DNA of 64,000 nucleotides from Alphaproteobacteria bacterium (GCA_016869535.1 VGDX01000007.1:1-64000), one strand, 5' to 3'; shown: positions 47,453 through 56,353, counted from the stretch's first letter. The notes: a model not told the origin generated them from the letters alone. Translations and numbers: made by a program.

Positions 47453-48469
47453 CTACTTAGCTCCATACCTTTGAATGATCTGATCTAGCTTCACGATCCG
47501 ATAGTCGTGTTCGCGATAAATCTTAAGATGCTTTGCTTCATGTTTTGGAAAAGGCGTCAATATGGGGAGTCTGGGAGGCGGAACAGTATCTAGTGTCTTG
47601 AACCATTCAGCATCCGCCTCATCAATCGCTGCAATCGCTTGGATAACGTTGCTTGCCCATGTAGCAACTTCGACTTCCCATGTAGGGAAATCAGACTTTA
47701 GTCTTTGTCCTTTGTTGCGGATAGCAACACCCTCAGTTCTAAGAACGCTAAGATGTGCCCTACGTTTCGGCCGCTTGACCTTATCAATGCAGGCGGGCCG
47801 TGACGAATTTAGCTCTGCTATTAGCGTTTGGAGCGACACTGCAAACTTTTTGGCGCGCTGGGCGTATAATCCCGCTGCATGTCGTGGGGATTGGTAGTTC
47901 GTGCCCTTCACTATGTTGTCGATACAGCGATCTAGCTCAGAGTGTTTGAGGACACTGTCCTCGTACGCTTCGCCTTGGCTATCTATTAGAGCCATCGTGT
48001 CGGCCACCGACACTACCCGCGCAAAGTCAATGCGTTGATCGTCTGCCTTCTTGAGCCATTTTTCTGCGAGAGAGTTATCGGCGCTTTCCAATACGTCATT
48101 GACGTAGAGGATTCGCCCATCAGCGATTTTGGCGACAGCTTCCGCCTTTACAAGTAAACGCGAAATTGCGTCATCAGCGGGCCTCTCAGGGGCGCGGTAA
48201 AGAACGGCACGCCAACACCAGCTAATGAGTGGCCAAAGTACTAAGAGGAGAGCTAATCCTACAAGAGGAACGAGGACAAACGGGCTTACCAGTGGTGAAA
48301 TCCATTCTGGGCAAATAGAGCCTTCAGGCGCTCCCCGAAGCCACCAGTCACAAGCGCGTTGATGTACGTCAGCGGGGGCGTTCGTGAGCATGAAGCCCCC
48401 CACGATCACCACCGCCAGGACTACTAGCCGAAGAAGATTCAGGTGTGTCAGTACCCCAGTCCCTTCCAC
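47453..48469 (-). CDS. Membrane-anchored passenger protein of unknown function in the IS element
   Basis: The 338-residue protein has two membrane helices (about 11-29 and 62-90). They enclose a short loop with Cys40 and Cys53, probably outside the membrane, and are followed by a hydrophilic domain of about 245 residues, probably cytosolic. That domain is helical in appearance and rich in Lys, Arg, Asp and Glu (EKWLKKADDQRIDFARVV; RAHLSVLRTEG). No family was recognised. GTG 48469 has GAGGGG 8 bases upstream. The gene is intact, unlike its neighbours in composition, and lies wholly within the inverted repeats, so it is mobile cargo. Confidence 0.72.
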   Translation of the reverse strand: MEGTGVLTHLNLLRLVVLAVVIVGGFMLTNAPADVHQRACDWWLRGAPEGSICPEWISPLVSPFVLVPLVGLALLLVLWPLISWCWRAVLYRAPERPADDAISRLLVKAEAVAKIADGRILYVNDVLESADNSLAEKWLKKADDQRIDFARVVSVADTMALIDSQGEAYEDSVLKHSELDRCIDNIVKGTNYQSPRHAAGLYAQRAKKFAVSLQTLIAELNSSRPACIDKVKRPKRRAHLSVLRTEGVAIRNKGQRLKSDFPTWEVEVATWASNVIQAIAAIDEADAEWFKTLDTVPPPRLPILTPFPKHEAKHLKIYREHDYRIVKLDQIIQRYGAK

Positions 48470-48513
48470 TGATTAATCCCCTCTCAACCCGAATCGCATT
48501 GAACGCTGGTTGC

Positions 48514-48542
48514 AGGGTAGCGCAAGGCCATACGTACGTCGA
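48514..48542 (-). promoter_or_regulatory. Weak mirror-image promoter at the right end of the element
   Basis: On the minus strand TCGACG (48542-48537), a 17-base spacer and TACCCT (48519-48514) occupy the same place in the right inverted repeat as the strong transposase promoter does in the left. Both boxes are degraded. It could drive the passenger unit at a low level. This is inference from geometry. Confidence 0.35.
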
Positions 48543-48555
48543 GGGTATATACCGG
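48528..48555 (-). repeat. Right terminal inverted repeat of the IS1595-family element
   Basis: Read inward from 48555 it begins CCGGTATATACCCTCGAC and continues GTACGTATGGC. It pairs with the left end with a few mismatches, including the outermost two bases. The element boundary is therefore uncertain by one or two bases. Confidence 0.82.
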
Positions 48556-48565
48556 GGCTTTTAAG
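48556..48565 (+). repeat. Right copy of the target-site duplication
   Basis: This second GGCTTTTAAG directly follows the right inverted repeat and matches 46394-46403. It ends 6 bases before the lexA SOS box. Confidence 0.8.
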
Positions 48566-48593
48566 CTTGCAGAACACAAGCAGAACATATAAG
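48566..48593 (+). promoter_or_regulatory. lexA promoter with alphaproteobacterial SOS box
   Basis: GAAC-ACAAGCA-GAAC at 48572-48586 is a perfect GAAC-N7-GAAC LexA operator. It sits between a -35-like CTTGCA (48566-48571) and a -10-like TATAAG (48588-48593) with a 16-base spacer, so LexA binding would occlude the promoter. It lies 86 bases before the lexA ATG. Autorepression of lexA is established in alphaproteobacteria. Confidence 0.85.
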
Positions 48594-48672
48594 CTGTTCA
48601 TGATTTGTATAGCGGGGCTTTGAACGCGTAACGGGTCGGATGCCCCGATCCTGACCGCCCAAAGGGGACCAG

Positions 48673-49371
48673 ATGCTCACAGCGAAGCAAAAAGAGCTTC
48701 TCATGTTCATCCATGAGCGGTTGAAGGAAACCGGGGTTCCGCCCTCCTTCGACGAGATGAAGGAGGCGCTCGATCTCAAGTCGAAATCCGGCATCCACCG
48801 CCTCATCACCGCGCTCGAGGAGCGCGGCTTCGTGCGGCGCCTGCCCCACCGGGCCCGCGCCATGGAGATCGTGCGGCTGCCCGAGTCGGTGCCGCAGGGG
48901 CTGAACCGAGCCCGCGGCTTCTCGCCGAGCGTTATAGAAGGCAGCTTGGGCCGGGTGCCGCAAGTCGCCGAAGGCGAAAGCCTGCCCCAGACGGTGAGCG
49001 TGCCGGTCATGGGCCGCATCGCCGCGGGTGTCCCCATCGAGGCCATCCAGACCCGTCTTTCCACCATCGAGGTGCCGCCAGAGATTCTCTCCAAGGGCGA
49101 GCATTACGCGCTCGAGGTCAAAGGCGATTCGATGATCGACGCCGGCATTCTCGAAGGCGACACCATCATCGTCAGGAAATGCGAGGACGCCAATAACGGC
49201 GATATCGTCGTGGCCTTGGTCGATGAGGAAGAGGCGACGTTGAAGCGCCTGCGCCGGCGCGGCGACTCCATCGCGCTTGAAGCCGCCAATCCATCCTATG
49301 AGACGCGCATCTTCGGACCGGACCGCGTGCACGTACAAGGCCGCCTGGTCGGCCTCATTCGCCGCTACTGA
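48673..49371 (+). CDS. lexA: SOS repressor LexA
   Basis: LexA represses DNA-damage genes and self-cleaves with RecA filaments. The 232-residue protein has a winged helix-turn-helix ([39 protein letters not shown]). The cleavage site is Ala118-Gly119 (GRIAAGVP). The Ser153-Lys191 dyad lies in [10 protein letters not shown] and [11 protein letters not shown]. Its own SOS box is intact although an IS element ends just upstream. Its stop abuts the convergent comEC stop. Confidence 0.97.
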   Translation: MLTAKQKELLMFIHERLKETGVPPSFDEMKEALDLKSKSGIHRLITALEERGFVRRLPHRARAMEIVRLPESVPQGLNRARGFSPSVIEGSLGRVPQVAEGESLPQTVSVPVMGRIAAGVPIEAIQTRLSTIEVPPEILSKGEHYALEVKGDSMIDAGILEGDTIIVRKCEDANNGDIVVALVDEEEATLKRLRRRGDSIALEAANPSYETRIFGPDRVHVQGRLVGLIRRY

Positions 49372-51609
49372 TCACTCCTCGGGATCCTCGTCGAACCGTT
49401 CATCGGAATCTTCATCGCCGCGTGCGAAGGCTGTGCCCGAAATCGCCGGCGCAGGCGTAATCATATTCCGCTCCGGCACCCAAGGTCTTTGCCCGCGCGC
49501 GGCGGAGACCGTCTCGGTGCGGATCGATAGCCCATCGATATAGAGCGCATGCGCGCCGTGCGCGCGGAGCATGCGGCGGTCGACGATCACACGCGCGCGG
49601 CATGTCTTGCTGACGGTAAACGGCACGACGACGATATCGGCGCGCCGGCAGTCCTCCTCGAGCGCCCCGGGATGACGGATGAGCGCTACGCGTTTGCCTT
49701 TGACCGTGCCGATGCAGCCGAGCATATCGCAACGGAAGGCGCCATCGTCGGCAGCGCCCTCGGCGTTGCGGTCATCGCCGTCGGCCAGCAGCCAATTATC
49801 GACGCTATAGCTTGCGGCCGTCGCGGGTGGAAAAGCGAGATGACCGGACTTCGACCGCAGCGCCATGGTCTCGCCCTGCCGCTCGATCAGCACGTCGGGC
49901 CGATTGCCGGGCGGCGCAAGAGCAAGTCCGAGCGCGATGATGACGAGGCCGAAGGCGCGCGCGCGCGTTTGCCAGAGACACAGCCATAGCCCACCAAGCA
50001 CCATGAGGATGAGCGCCGTACCGGAGATCTGCGGCACGATCGAAACGGCGCCCGGCCAGGAAGCAACCCACGACCCGACGGCAACGATGAGTTCAATGCC
50101 GGCGCCCATGGCCTTGAGCGGCCAGGCCTCCAGCCCGAACGGCATGGCGATCAGCGCGAGCAACGCCATCGGCATGACCAGAAGGCTGACGAGCGGCACG
50201 GCCAGCAAATTGGCCACGAGGCCGAAATGGGTCATGCGGTGGAAGTGGTAAACCGCGAAAGGCGCGACCGCCATGCCGGCGACCAAGGTGGTGGCGGCCG
50301 CGCCGAATACGAGGCCGCTGCCCTTGCGGAGCCAGCGCCAGAGTGGGCTCACATCGGGGAGCGAAGCACCCTTGCGCGCCGAGAGCCATTCGTAGAGTGC
50401 CACGAGCGCGACGACCGCCGCGAACGACATATCGAAGCTTGGATCGAACAGGGACTCCGGCGCCACGAGGAGAATGACGATGGCGGCGAGGGCCACGTTG
50501 CGCATGGTGATGGCCGGCCGGTCGAGCATGACCGCAACGAGCACGATGCTCATCATGATCCAGGCGCGGATCGTCGGTACAGCGGCACCGGAGAGCGCAA
50601 GGTAAAACGTCGCGGCGGCCAGCGCGATGACCGCCGCCCATTTCTTGATGGGGAAGCGAAGCGCAAGGCCGGGCGACAGAGCGAGCAGTGCGCGCACGAA
50701 CCAGAAGACCGTGCCGGCCATGATCACCATGTGCAAGCCCGAGATGGCGAGGATGTGAGCGAGACCGGAATCGCGCATGGCTTGGGTCAGTTCAGGCGGG
50801 ATGGCGCCCCGCTCTCCGGTGATGAGGGCCACGGCGACCGCGCCGGAGTCTCCAGGCAATGCTGCGCGTATGCGCGCGTTGACGTGCGCACGGAGCGAGT
50901 CGATCATGGCCCAGGCGCGCAAGCTCCAAGGCGGAGAAAGCGCCCCTTCGAGCGGTTCAAGGCGACTGGTGGCGTAGCCGGTGCCGCCAAGCCGCGCGAA
51001 CCAGGCCCGCCGCGCGAAATCGAACGCGCCAGGCTCGACCGGCTCGGGCGGCGGCTGCAGGGTCGCCCTCAATCTCACAGCCTCGCCAGTCTTCAGGCCA
51101 TGGCTGTTCTTGGCGGGCAGCGTTACGCGCACGCGGTAGGGAAGCCGGCCGGGGGAGAGATCGGCCAAGGAAATAACGCGCAGCAATATCCGCGCGCGGC
51201 CTTTGTCGCGAAGTTCATGCGCTTCCACCCAACCGCTCACCGGCACATAGCGAAGCTCTTGGTCGAGCACAGGCGCTCGCGCCATTTCGGTGCGCAGCTT
51301 GGCGGTAGCAAATCCGGCAGTGAAAGCTAGAAACGCGATCCCCAGCACAAACCCGAGCGGGATATTGCGCAAGGTCAGGCAAACACCGACGGCCGCGAGC
51401 AGAAGCGCAATCGCGATGCGTGGCTCGGGCTCATTCGTCAGGGTGAAGTAAGCGACGATGCCGCCGGCGAAGAAAACCGGCAGCCATAGGAACCAGCGAT
51501 CCGATTCCGCTTCGAGCGCACGGGCGCAGACGGCGAGGCCGGAAGCGAGAATCCCGCTCCGGGCCCTTACACGGGGCTCACCCCAATCTTCGTTGCTTGG
51601 ATCCCCCAT
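49372..51609 (-). CDS. comEC: ComEC/Rec2 family competence-type DNA transport protein
   Basis: ComEC forms the inner-membrane channel for single-stranded DNA uptake in natural transformation. The 745-residue protein has an N-terminal DUF4131-like region with early membrane helices, an OB-like section, and the competence membrane domain with HILAISGLHMVIMAGTVFW near 285. A long polytopic part follows. The C-terminal metallo-beta-lactamase-like domain of full-length ComEC is not evident; only a short beta-rich tail follows about residue 575. No other competence genes are in the window, so transformation is not implied. Confidence 0.92.
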   Translation of the reverse strand: MGDPSNEDWGEPRVRARSGILASGLAVCARALEAESDRWFLWLPVFFAGGIVAYFTLTNEPEPRIAIALLLAAVGVCLTLRNIPLGFVLGIAFLAFTAGFATAKLRTEMARAPVLDQELRYVPVSGWVEAHELRDKGRARILLRVISLADLSPGRLPYRVRVTLPAKNSHGLKTGEAVRLRATLQPPPEPVEPGAFDFARRAWFARLGGTGYATSRLEPLEGALSPPWSLRAWAMIDSLRAHVNARIRAALPGDSGAVAVALITGERGAIPPELTQAMRDSGLAHILAISGLHMVIMAGTVFWFVRALLALSPGLALRFPIKKWAAVIALAAATFYLALSGAAVPTIRAWIMMSIVLVAVMLDRPAITMRNVALAAIVILLVAPESLFDPSFDMSFAAVVALVALYEWLSARKGASLPDVSPLWRWLRKGSGLVFGAAATTLVAGMAVAPFAVYHFHRMTHFGLVANLLAVPLVSLLVMPMALLALIAMPFGLEAWPLKAMGAGIELIVAVGSWVASWPGAVSIVPQISGTALILMVLGGLWLCLWQTRARAFGLVIIALGLALAPPGNRPDVLIERQGETMALRSKSGHLAFPPATAASYSVDNWLLADGDDRNAEGAADDGAFRCDMLGCIGTVKGKRVALIRHPGALEEDCRRADIVVVPFTVSKTCRARVIVDRRMLRAHGAHALYIDGLSIRTETVSAARGQRPWVPERNMITPAPAISGTAFARGDEDSDERFDEDPEE

Positions 51610-51729
51610 GGCGATGCCGCCCAGGAGCCGCCAGGGTAAATGCCCTGCCCGGCCCTTAACCGCATCCGGGCCCTATGCTACATCACGCGAGCCGCATCGC
51701 CCTAATTTTCACCTAAAGCCTTCTGTGCA

Positions 51730-53166
51730 ATGAGCGAAAAAACCATCACCCGTTTTGCCCCGTCGCCCACGGGCTATCTGCACATTGGCGGGGCGCGGAC
51801 TGCCTTGTTCAACTGGCTTTATGCCAAGCATACCGGCGGCAAATTCCTGCTTCGTATCGAGGATACCGACCAGGCACGCTCGACCGAAGGCGCCATACTC
51901 GCCATTCTCGATGGCTTGCGCTGGCTTGGGCTCGAATGGGATGGCGAGCCGATCTATCAGCTCGCGCGTTCCGAGCGTCACCGCGAGATTGCCGAACGGC
52001 TACTGGCCGAGGGCAAGGCCTATCGCTGCTATGCGAGCCCCGAGGAACTTGTCGCCATGCGTGAGAGAGCCCGCGCCGAGGGTCGTGCTCCGGGCTATGA
52101 CGGCACATGGCGAGACCGAGATCCCTCAGAGGCACCCTCAGCGGTCACGCCGGCCATCCGTTTCAAGGCGCCGCGCGAGGGCGAGACGATCATCGAGGAT
52201 CGTGTGCAGGGCCACGTGACGTTTGCCAACAAGGATCTCGACGATCTCGTAATTCTGCGCAGCGACGGTTCGCCGACTTACAACCTTTCGGTGGTCGTTG
52301 ATGATCATGACATGGGCATAACCCATGTCATCCGCGGCGACGACCACCTCACCAATGCCGCGCGTCAGACGCAAATCTACAAGGCGCTCGGCTGGCTAAC
52401 GCCCGCCTTCGCCCATGTGCCGCTGATCCATGGGCCCGATGGGGCCAAACTCTCCAAGCGTCACGGCGCACTCGGTGTCGAGGCATATCGAGAAATGGGC
52501 TATCTGCCGGTGGCTCTCCGCAACTATCTCGTGCGCCTCGGCTGGAGCCATGGCGATGCCGAGATCATCTCCACAAAGGAGATGATCGAATGGTTCGATC
52601 TTGACGCGATTGGCAGATCGCCTGCGCGTTTCGACTTCGTCAAGCTGGAAAACCTGAACGGCCACTATCTCAGGTCGATGTCCGATAGGGAAATCGTCAG
52701 CCAGCTCAAGTCCCTTGTCCCTCACCTGCCCGACGGTGCCGCCCTTGGCGCTCGTATCGGTGAGGACGGCTGGAGCAAACTCGAGCAGGCCATGCCCGGT
52801 TTGAAAGAAAGAGCCAAGACGCTTGTCGAGCTTTTGCATAACGCTGAATTTCTCTTCGTCTCGCGACCGGTCGAACTCGATACGCAAGCCCGCAAGCTGC
52901 TCGACGAAACAGGCAAAAAAATCCTCACGCAGTTAATGCCGCGAATCGAATCTGTTGAACCGTGGGAGTCTGCGGCTCTTGAAACATGTGTGCGCCAATT
53001 TGCGAAAGAGACCGACATCAAGCTCGGCAAAGCGGCGCAACCGTTGCGCGCGGCGCTGACCGGTAAGACGACATCCCCAGGAATCTTTGAGGTATTAGAG
53101 GTCCTCGGCCGGGACGAATCCCTTGCCCGTATTAAGGATCACACGAATGCAACGAAATCTGCTTAA
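51730..53166 (+). CDS. gltX: Glutamyl-tRNA synthetase GltX
   Basis: GltX charges tRNA with glutamate. The 478-residue class I enzyme has [21 protein letters not shown] (HIGH-type motif HIGG) and [14 protein letters not shown] (KMSKS-type motif). It also has [10 protein letters not shown], the [15 protein letters not shown] segment and an anticodon-binding C-terminus. Many alphaproteobacteria have a second copy elsewhere; whether this one is fully discriminating cannot be told from sequence. It begins 120 bases from the divergent comEC and is followed by gltA. Confidence 0.97.
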   Translation: MSEKTITRFAPSPTGYLHIGGARTALFNWLYAKHTGGKFLLRIEDTDQARSTEGAILAILDGLRWLGLEWDGEPIYQLARSERHREIAERLLAEGKAYRCYASPEELVAMRERARAEGRAPGYDGTWRDRDPSEAPSAVTPAIRFKAPREGETIIEDRVQGHVTFANKDLDDLVILRSDGSPTYNLSVVVDDHDMGITHVIRGDDHLTNAARQTQIYKALGWLTPAFAHVPLIHGPDGAKLSKRHGALGVEAYREMGYLPVALRNYLVRLGWSHGDAEIISTKEMIEWFDLDAIGRSPARFDFVKLENLNGHYLRSMSDREIVSQLKSLVPHLPDGAALGARIGEDGWSKLEQAMPGLKERAKTLVELLHNAEFLFVSRPVELDTQARKLLDETGKKILTQLMPRIESVEPWESAALETCVRQFAKETDIKLGKAAQPLRAALTGKTTSPGIFEVLEVLGRDESLARIKDHTNATKSA

Positions 53167-53310
53167 CTTTTAATCACGCATCTGTGTTGCGCTGCGGTAA
53201 AAACAACGCGATTATGTGGCAGTGCAAAATATAGTTCGCCGAAGTGCGATATGCTGCGAAATACCGAATTAGGCGTGCCGTAGCGTTGCCCTTGGCCAAG
53301 GAGACTTTAG

Positions 53311-54636
53311 ATGAGCGTCGCAGAGAATTATGCCCGGCTCCGGACCGACGGCGAGGCGACCCTCGAGGTCGGTGGCGCAACTTACGACTTGCCGATCCGC
53401 AAGGGGACGCTCGGCCCCGACGTGATCGATATCAACACGCTCTATCAGGACACAGGCTGCTTCACCTACGACCCTGGCTTCACTTCGACAGCAAGCTGCG
53501 AGTCGAAGATTACCTTCATCGATGGCGATAAGGGAATTCTGCTCTATCGCGGTTACCCGATCGATCAGCTGGCCGAGCACGGTACTTTCCTCGAGACCTG
53601 TTACCTCCTGCTCTACGGTGAGCTCCCCACGTTTGCGCAGTACAAGGAATTCAAAGAGCGCATCACCCGGCACACCATGGTGCACGAGCAGATGACCCGT
53701 TTCTATACGGGGTTCCGCCGCGACGCTCATCCCATGGCGGTCATGGTCGGCGTGGTCGGCGCGCTCTCGGCCTTCTATCACGACTCGATCGACATTCACG
53801 ATCCCGAGCAGCGCGAAATGGCGAGCGTCCGCATGATTGCCAAGATGCCGACCATTGCAGCCATGGCGTATAAATATTCTATCGGTCAGCCGTTCATCTA
53901 TCCCAAGAACGAGCTCGATTATTCCGCCAACTTCTTACATATGTGCTTCGCGGTGCCTTGTGAGGATTACAAGGTCAACCCCGTGCTTGCGCGGGCGATG
54001 CGCCGGATTTTTATTTTACATGCCGACCACGAGCAGAACGCCTCGACCTCGACAGTCCGGCTGGCAGGTTCGTCGGGGGCCAACCCCTTCGCCTGCGTCT
54101 CGGCCGGCATCGCCTGCCTCTGGGGTCCCGCTCATGGCGGCGCCAACGAGGCGGCGCTAACGATGCTTCAGGAGATCGGGTCCGTCGACCGCATTCCCGA
54201 ATATGTCGAGCGCGCCAAGGACAAGGACGATCCGTTCCGGCTCATGGGTTTCGGGCATCGGGTTTACAAGAACTACGATCCGCGCGCCAAAATCATGCAG
54301 AAGACCTGCCATGAGGTGCTGGATGCCGTGGGACATGGTGACGACCCCATCCTCAAAGTGGCCCTCGAACTCGAGCGCATCGCCCTGTCCGATGAATATT
54401 TCATCGAAAAGAAGCTCTATCCCAATATCGACTTCTATTCCGGCATCACCCTGAAGGCGCTCGGCTTCCCCACGGACATGTTCACCGTGCTGTTTGCTAT
54501 TGCGCGCACCGTCGGCTGGATCGCGCAGTGGAAGGAGATGATAGCAGATCCGATGCAGCGCATCGGCCGGCCGCGGCAGCTCTATACCGGTTCTGCCGAG
54601 CGCAGTTTTGTGCCGATGGATCAGCGCCAGGCTTAG
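53311..54636 (+). CDS. gltA: Citrate synthase GltA (type II)
   Basis: GltA condenses oxaloacetate and acetyl-CoA at the entry of the TCA cycle. The 441-residue protein matches the NADH-sensitive hexameric type II class in length. It has an N-terminal beta domain, [26 protein letters not shown] and [15 protein letters not shown] with the catalytic His. [16 protein letters not shown] follows, and [13 protein letters not shown] carries the catalytic Asp region. AAGGAG is a few bases ahead of the ATG. It converges with lpxI across 18 bases. Confidence 0.97.
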   Translation: MSVAENYARLRTDGEATLEVGGATYDLPIRKGTLGPDVIDINTLYQDTGCFTYDPGFTSTASCESKITFIDGDKGILLYRGYPIDQLAEHGTFLETCYLLLYGELPTFAQYKEFKERITRHTMVHEQMTRFYTGFRRDAHPMAVMVGVVGALSAFYHDSIDIHDPEQREMASVRMIAKMPTIAAMAYKYSIGQPFIYPKNELDYSANFLHMCFAVPCEDYKVNPVLARAMRRIFILHADHEQNASTSTVRLAGSSGANPFACVSAGIACLWGPAHGGANEAALTMLQEIGSVDRIPEYVERAKDKDDPFRLMGFGHRVYKNYDPRAKIMQKTCHEVLDAVGHGDDPILKVALELERIALSDEYFIEKKLYPNIDFYSGITLKALGFPTDMFTVLFAIARTVGWIAQWKEMIADPMQRIGRPRQLYTGSAERSFVPMDQRQA

Positions 54637-54654
54637 AGCGCGAAGGCAGTGGCG

Positions 54655-55536
54655 TTACCCCCCGGACTTTGCCGGGAAGCGTTGGCCCACGAGAAACAAT
54701 CCATGTCGATTGGCGGCGTCGACCGTCGCGTCGCGCTCGGCAACCAGGACTTGTCCAGCCGCGACGGCGATGCCGGCCAAGCCGGCGGCGACGGCCTTGT
54801 TGACCGTCTCGGGACCGATGGTCGGTAGATCGACCCGTTCCTCTTGTCCGGGCTTGGGCGCCTTGACAAGAACTCCGGCCAGACCGCGCCCGCGCGCCCT
54901 GCCAGATTTGCGCAGAGCGGCGCAACGTTCGAGCATGGCATCGGTCCCTTCCGCCGCTTCCACGGCAACCACATAACCTTTGGAGACGACAGCGGCCTGG
55001 CCAACATCGAGACGCCCGAGCGCCTTGACGACCTTGAAGGCCAAGGCGATATCAGCCTGGTCTTCGGCAGACGGCGCGTGATGTCCGAGTGGACCCTCTC
55101 CGGCCAGAAGTTCGGGCGCCACCTCATCTGCTCCGTGAACCCTATATCCCTTTTTTTCCAGGAAGCGGACCACGCTGGACAACACATGGTCGTCGCCGCC
55201 CATGCCGAGACTGATCAGGAACGGCAGATTCCGCACAGCACCAAGATCGAGCTTGATATTGGCGAGATCGGGCCGCGTCACGGCTCCAATGATCACAAGG
55301 TCATGGCACTCGTGACGTTCGAGCGCGTCAAACAGCTTGCCGACCTCGCCCCATTTGACCCAAGTGTGGGGAAAACGCTCGATCGCGGCACTCGCCTCTC
55401 CACGAATGCCGACGATATGCAAAGGCAGACCGCGGGCCCTCGCGGCCTCGGCAATCACACAAGGCAATCCCCCACCTCCGGCGATGATGCCTAGTGGCCC
55501 TGATATCTTGTCTTGTTCCGCCATGAGAAAGGCCAT
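54655..55536 (-). CDS. lpxI: UDP-2,3-diacylglucosamine pyrophosphatase LpxI
   Basis: LpxI hydrolyses UDP-2,3-diacylglucosamine to lipid X in lipid A synthesis, replacing LpxH in alphaproteobacteria. The 293-residue DUF1009 protein has GPLGIIAGGGGLPCVIAEAARARG, the domain linker, SLGMGGDDHVLSSVVRFLEKKGY and the C-terminal KAPKPGQEERVDLPTIGPETV. ATG 55536 shares a base with the lpxA stop (TGATG); a TTG one codon earlier was not used. lpxB, which often follows, is absent: the next gene is gltA, converging. Confidence 0.95.
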   Translation of the reverse strand: MAFLMAEQDKISGPLGIIAGGGGLPCVIAEAARARGLPLHIVGIRGEASAAIERFPHTWVKWGEVGKLFDALERHECHDLVIIGAVTRPDLANIKLDLGAVRNLPFLISLGMGGDDHVLSSVVRFLEKKGYRVHGADEVAPELLAGEGPLGHHAPSAEDQADIALAFKVVKALGRLDVGQAAVVSKGYVVAVEAAEGTDAMLERCAALRKSGRARGRGLAGVLVKAPKPGQEERVDLPTIGPETVNKAVAAGLAGIAVAAGQVLVAERDATVDAANRHGLFLVGQRFPAKSGG

Positions 55537-56342
55537 CAACGGCTTGGCGCCGTGGCATTGTTCGGAACGCAGAACGAGCGATCGGACTCGGTCTTGATGA
55601 AGTCGATGATCTGGTTAACGAGCGGGTTTGCCGAGAACATGTTTTCCACATCCTCGAGCCGCTCCATGAGGGTTCCTTCGCTGGCGAAAAGCATGCGATA
55701 GGCCTGACGGAGTTCATGGATCTGGTCGCGTGGGAAACCTTTGCGCCTTAGTCCGACGATGTTGAGGCCGCACAGATTGGCGCGATTGCCGATGGCCATG
55801 CCGAAGGGAATAACATCCGCCGTGATGCCGGACATTCCACCAACGAAGGCATAAGCTCCGATGCGCACAAATTGATGCACGGCGGAAAGGCCTCCGATGA
55901 TGGTGCCGTCCCCGAGCGCAACATGTCCACCTAGAGTAGCGCCATTCACCAGCGTGACATCGTTGCCAATCTGGCAATCGTGGGCGATATGGGCTCCGAT
56001 CATCAAGTAGCAATCGGCCCCCACGCGGGTTGCCATATGACCGCTTTCGGTGCCGGGGTTGATCGTGACATGCTCACGGATGACAGTCCTCGGTCCGATC
56101 GTCAGCGTGCTTGGTTCATCGTGGAATTTGACGTCCTGTGGAGTCTGCCCGATGGAGACGAAAGGATAGACCTTGCAGTCCACCCCGAGTGTCGTGCGAC
56201 CCGTTATCACCGCATGGGAGTGAACGATGACGCCATCGCCGAGTTCGACGTCGGGACCGACGAGGCAAAAGGGACCAATTCTTACGTTTGACCCAAGTCT
56301 CGCGGCCGGGTCGACCGCGGCGGTCGCATGGATGGTGGCCAT
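55536..56342 (-). CDS. lpxA: UDP-N-acetylglucosamine acyltransferase LpxA
   Basis: LpxA transfers the first 3-hydroxyacyl chain to UDP-GlcNAc. The 268-residue protein is a left-handed beta-helix of hexapeptide repeats (LGSNVRIGPFCLVGP onward) with the catalytic His121 in GAHIAHDCQIGN. The repeats are followed by the C-terminal helical part (GFPRDQIHELRQAYRMLF). It lies 11 bases after fabZ in the conserved lpxD-fabZ-lpxA-lpxI order. Confidence 0.98.
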   Translation of the reverse strand: MATIHATAAVDPAARLGSNVRIGPFCLVGPDVELGDGVIVHSHAVITGRTTLGVDCKVYPFVSIGQTPQDVKFHDEPSTLTIGPRTVIREHVTINPGTESGHMATRVGADCYLMIGAHIAHDCQIGNDVTLVNGATLGGHVALGDGTIIGGLSAVHQFVRIGAYAFVGGMSGITADVIPFGMAIGNRANLCGLNIVGLRRKGFPRDQIHELRQAYRMLFASEGTLMERLEDVENMFSANPLVNQIIDFIKTESDRSFCVPNNATAPSR

Positions 56343-56353
56343 TCGCGACCTGA

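Larger units (their letters stand above)
46403..48555. mobile_element. IS1595-family insertion sequence with two passenger genes
   Basis: The element of about 2.15 kb is bounded by imperfect inverted repeats (46403-46430 and 48528-48555) and flanked by GGCTTTTAAG on both sides. It holds a plus-strand transposase with intact catalytic residues and, facing it, a two-gene minus-strand unit: a membrane protein and a small protein. Most of the passenger part looks lower in GC than the surrounding genes. The size and passenger genes fit the larger IS1595 groups (ISNwi1-like), though the subgroup cannot be fixed without a database search. It separates moeA from lexA. Confidence 0.88.

Noticed and set aside
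50227-51330. 367-residue plus-strand open frame inside comEC
   Set aside because: Antisense shadow of a long membrane-protein gene, with typical shadow composition (His, Arg, Glu).
53167-53310. Terminator after gltX
   Set aside because: No stem of useful length followed by T residues could be found in the gap.
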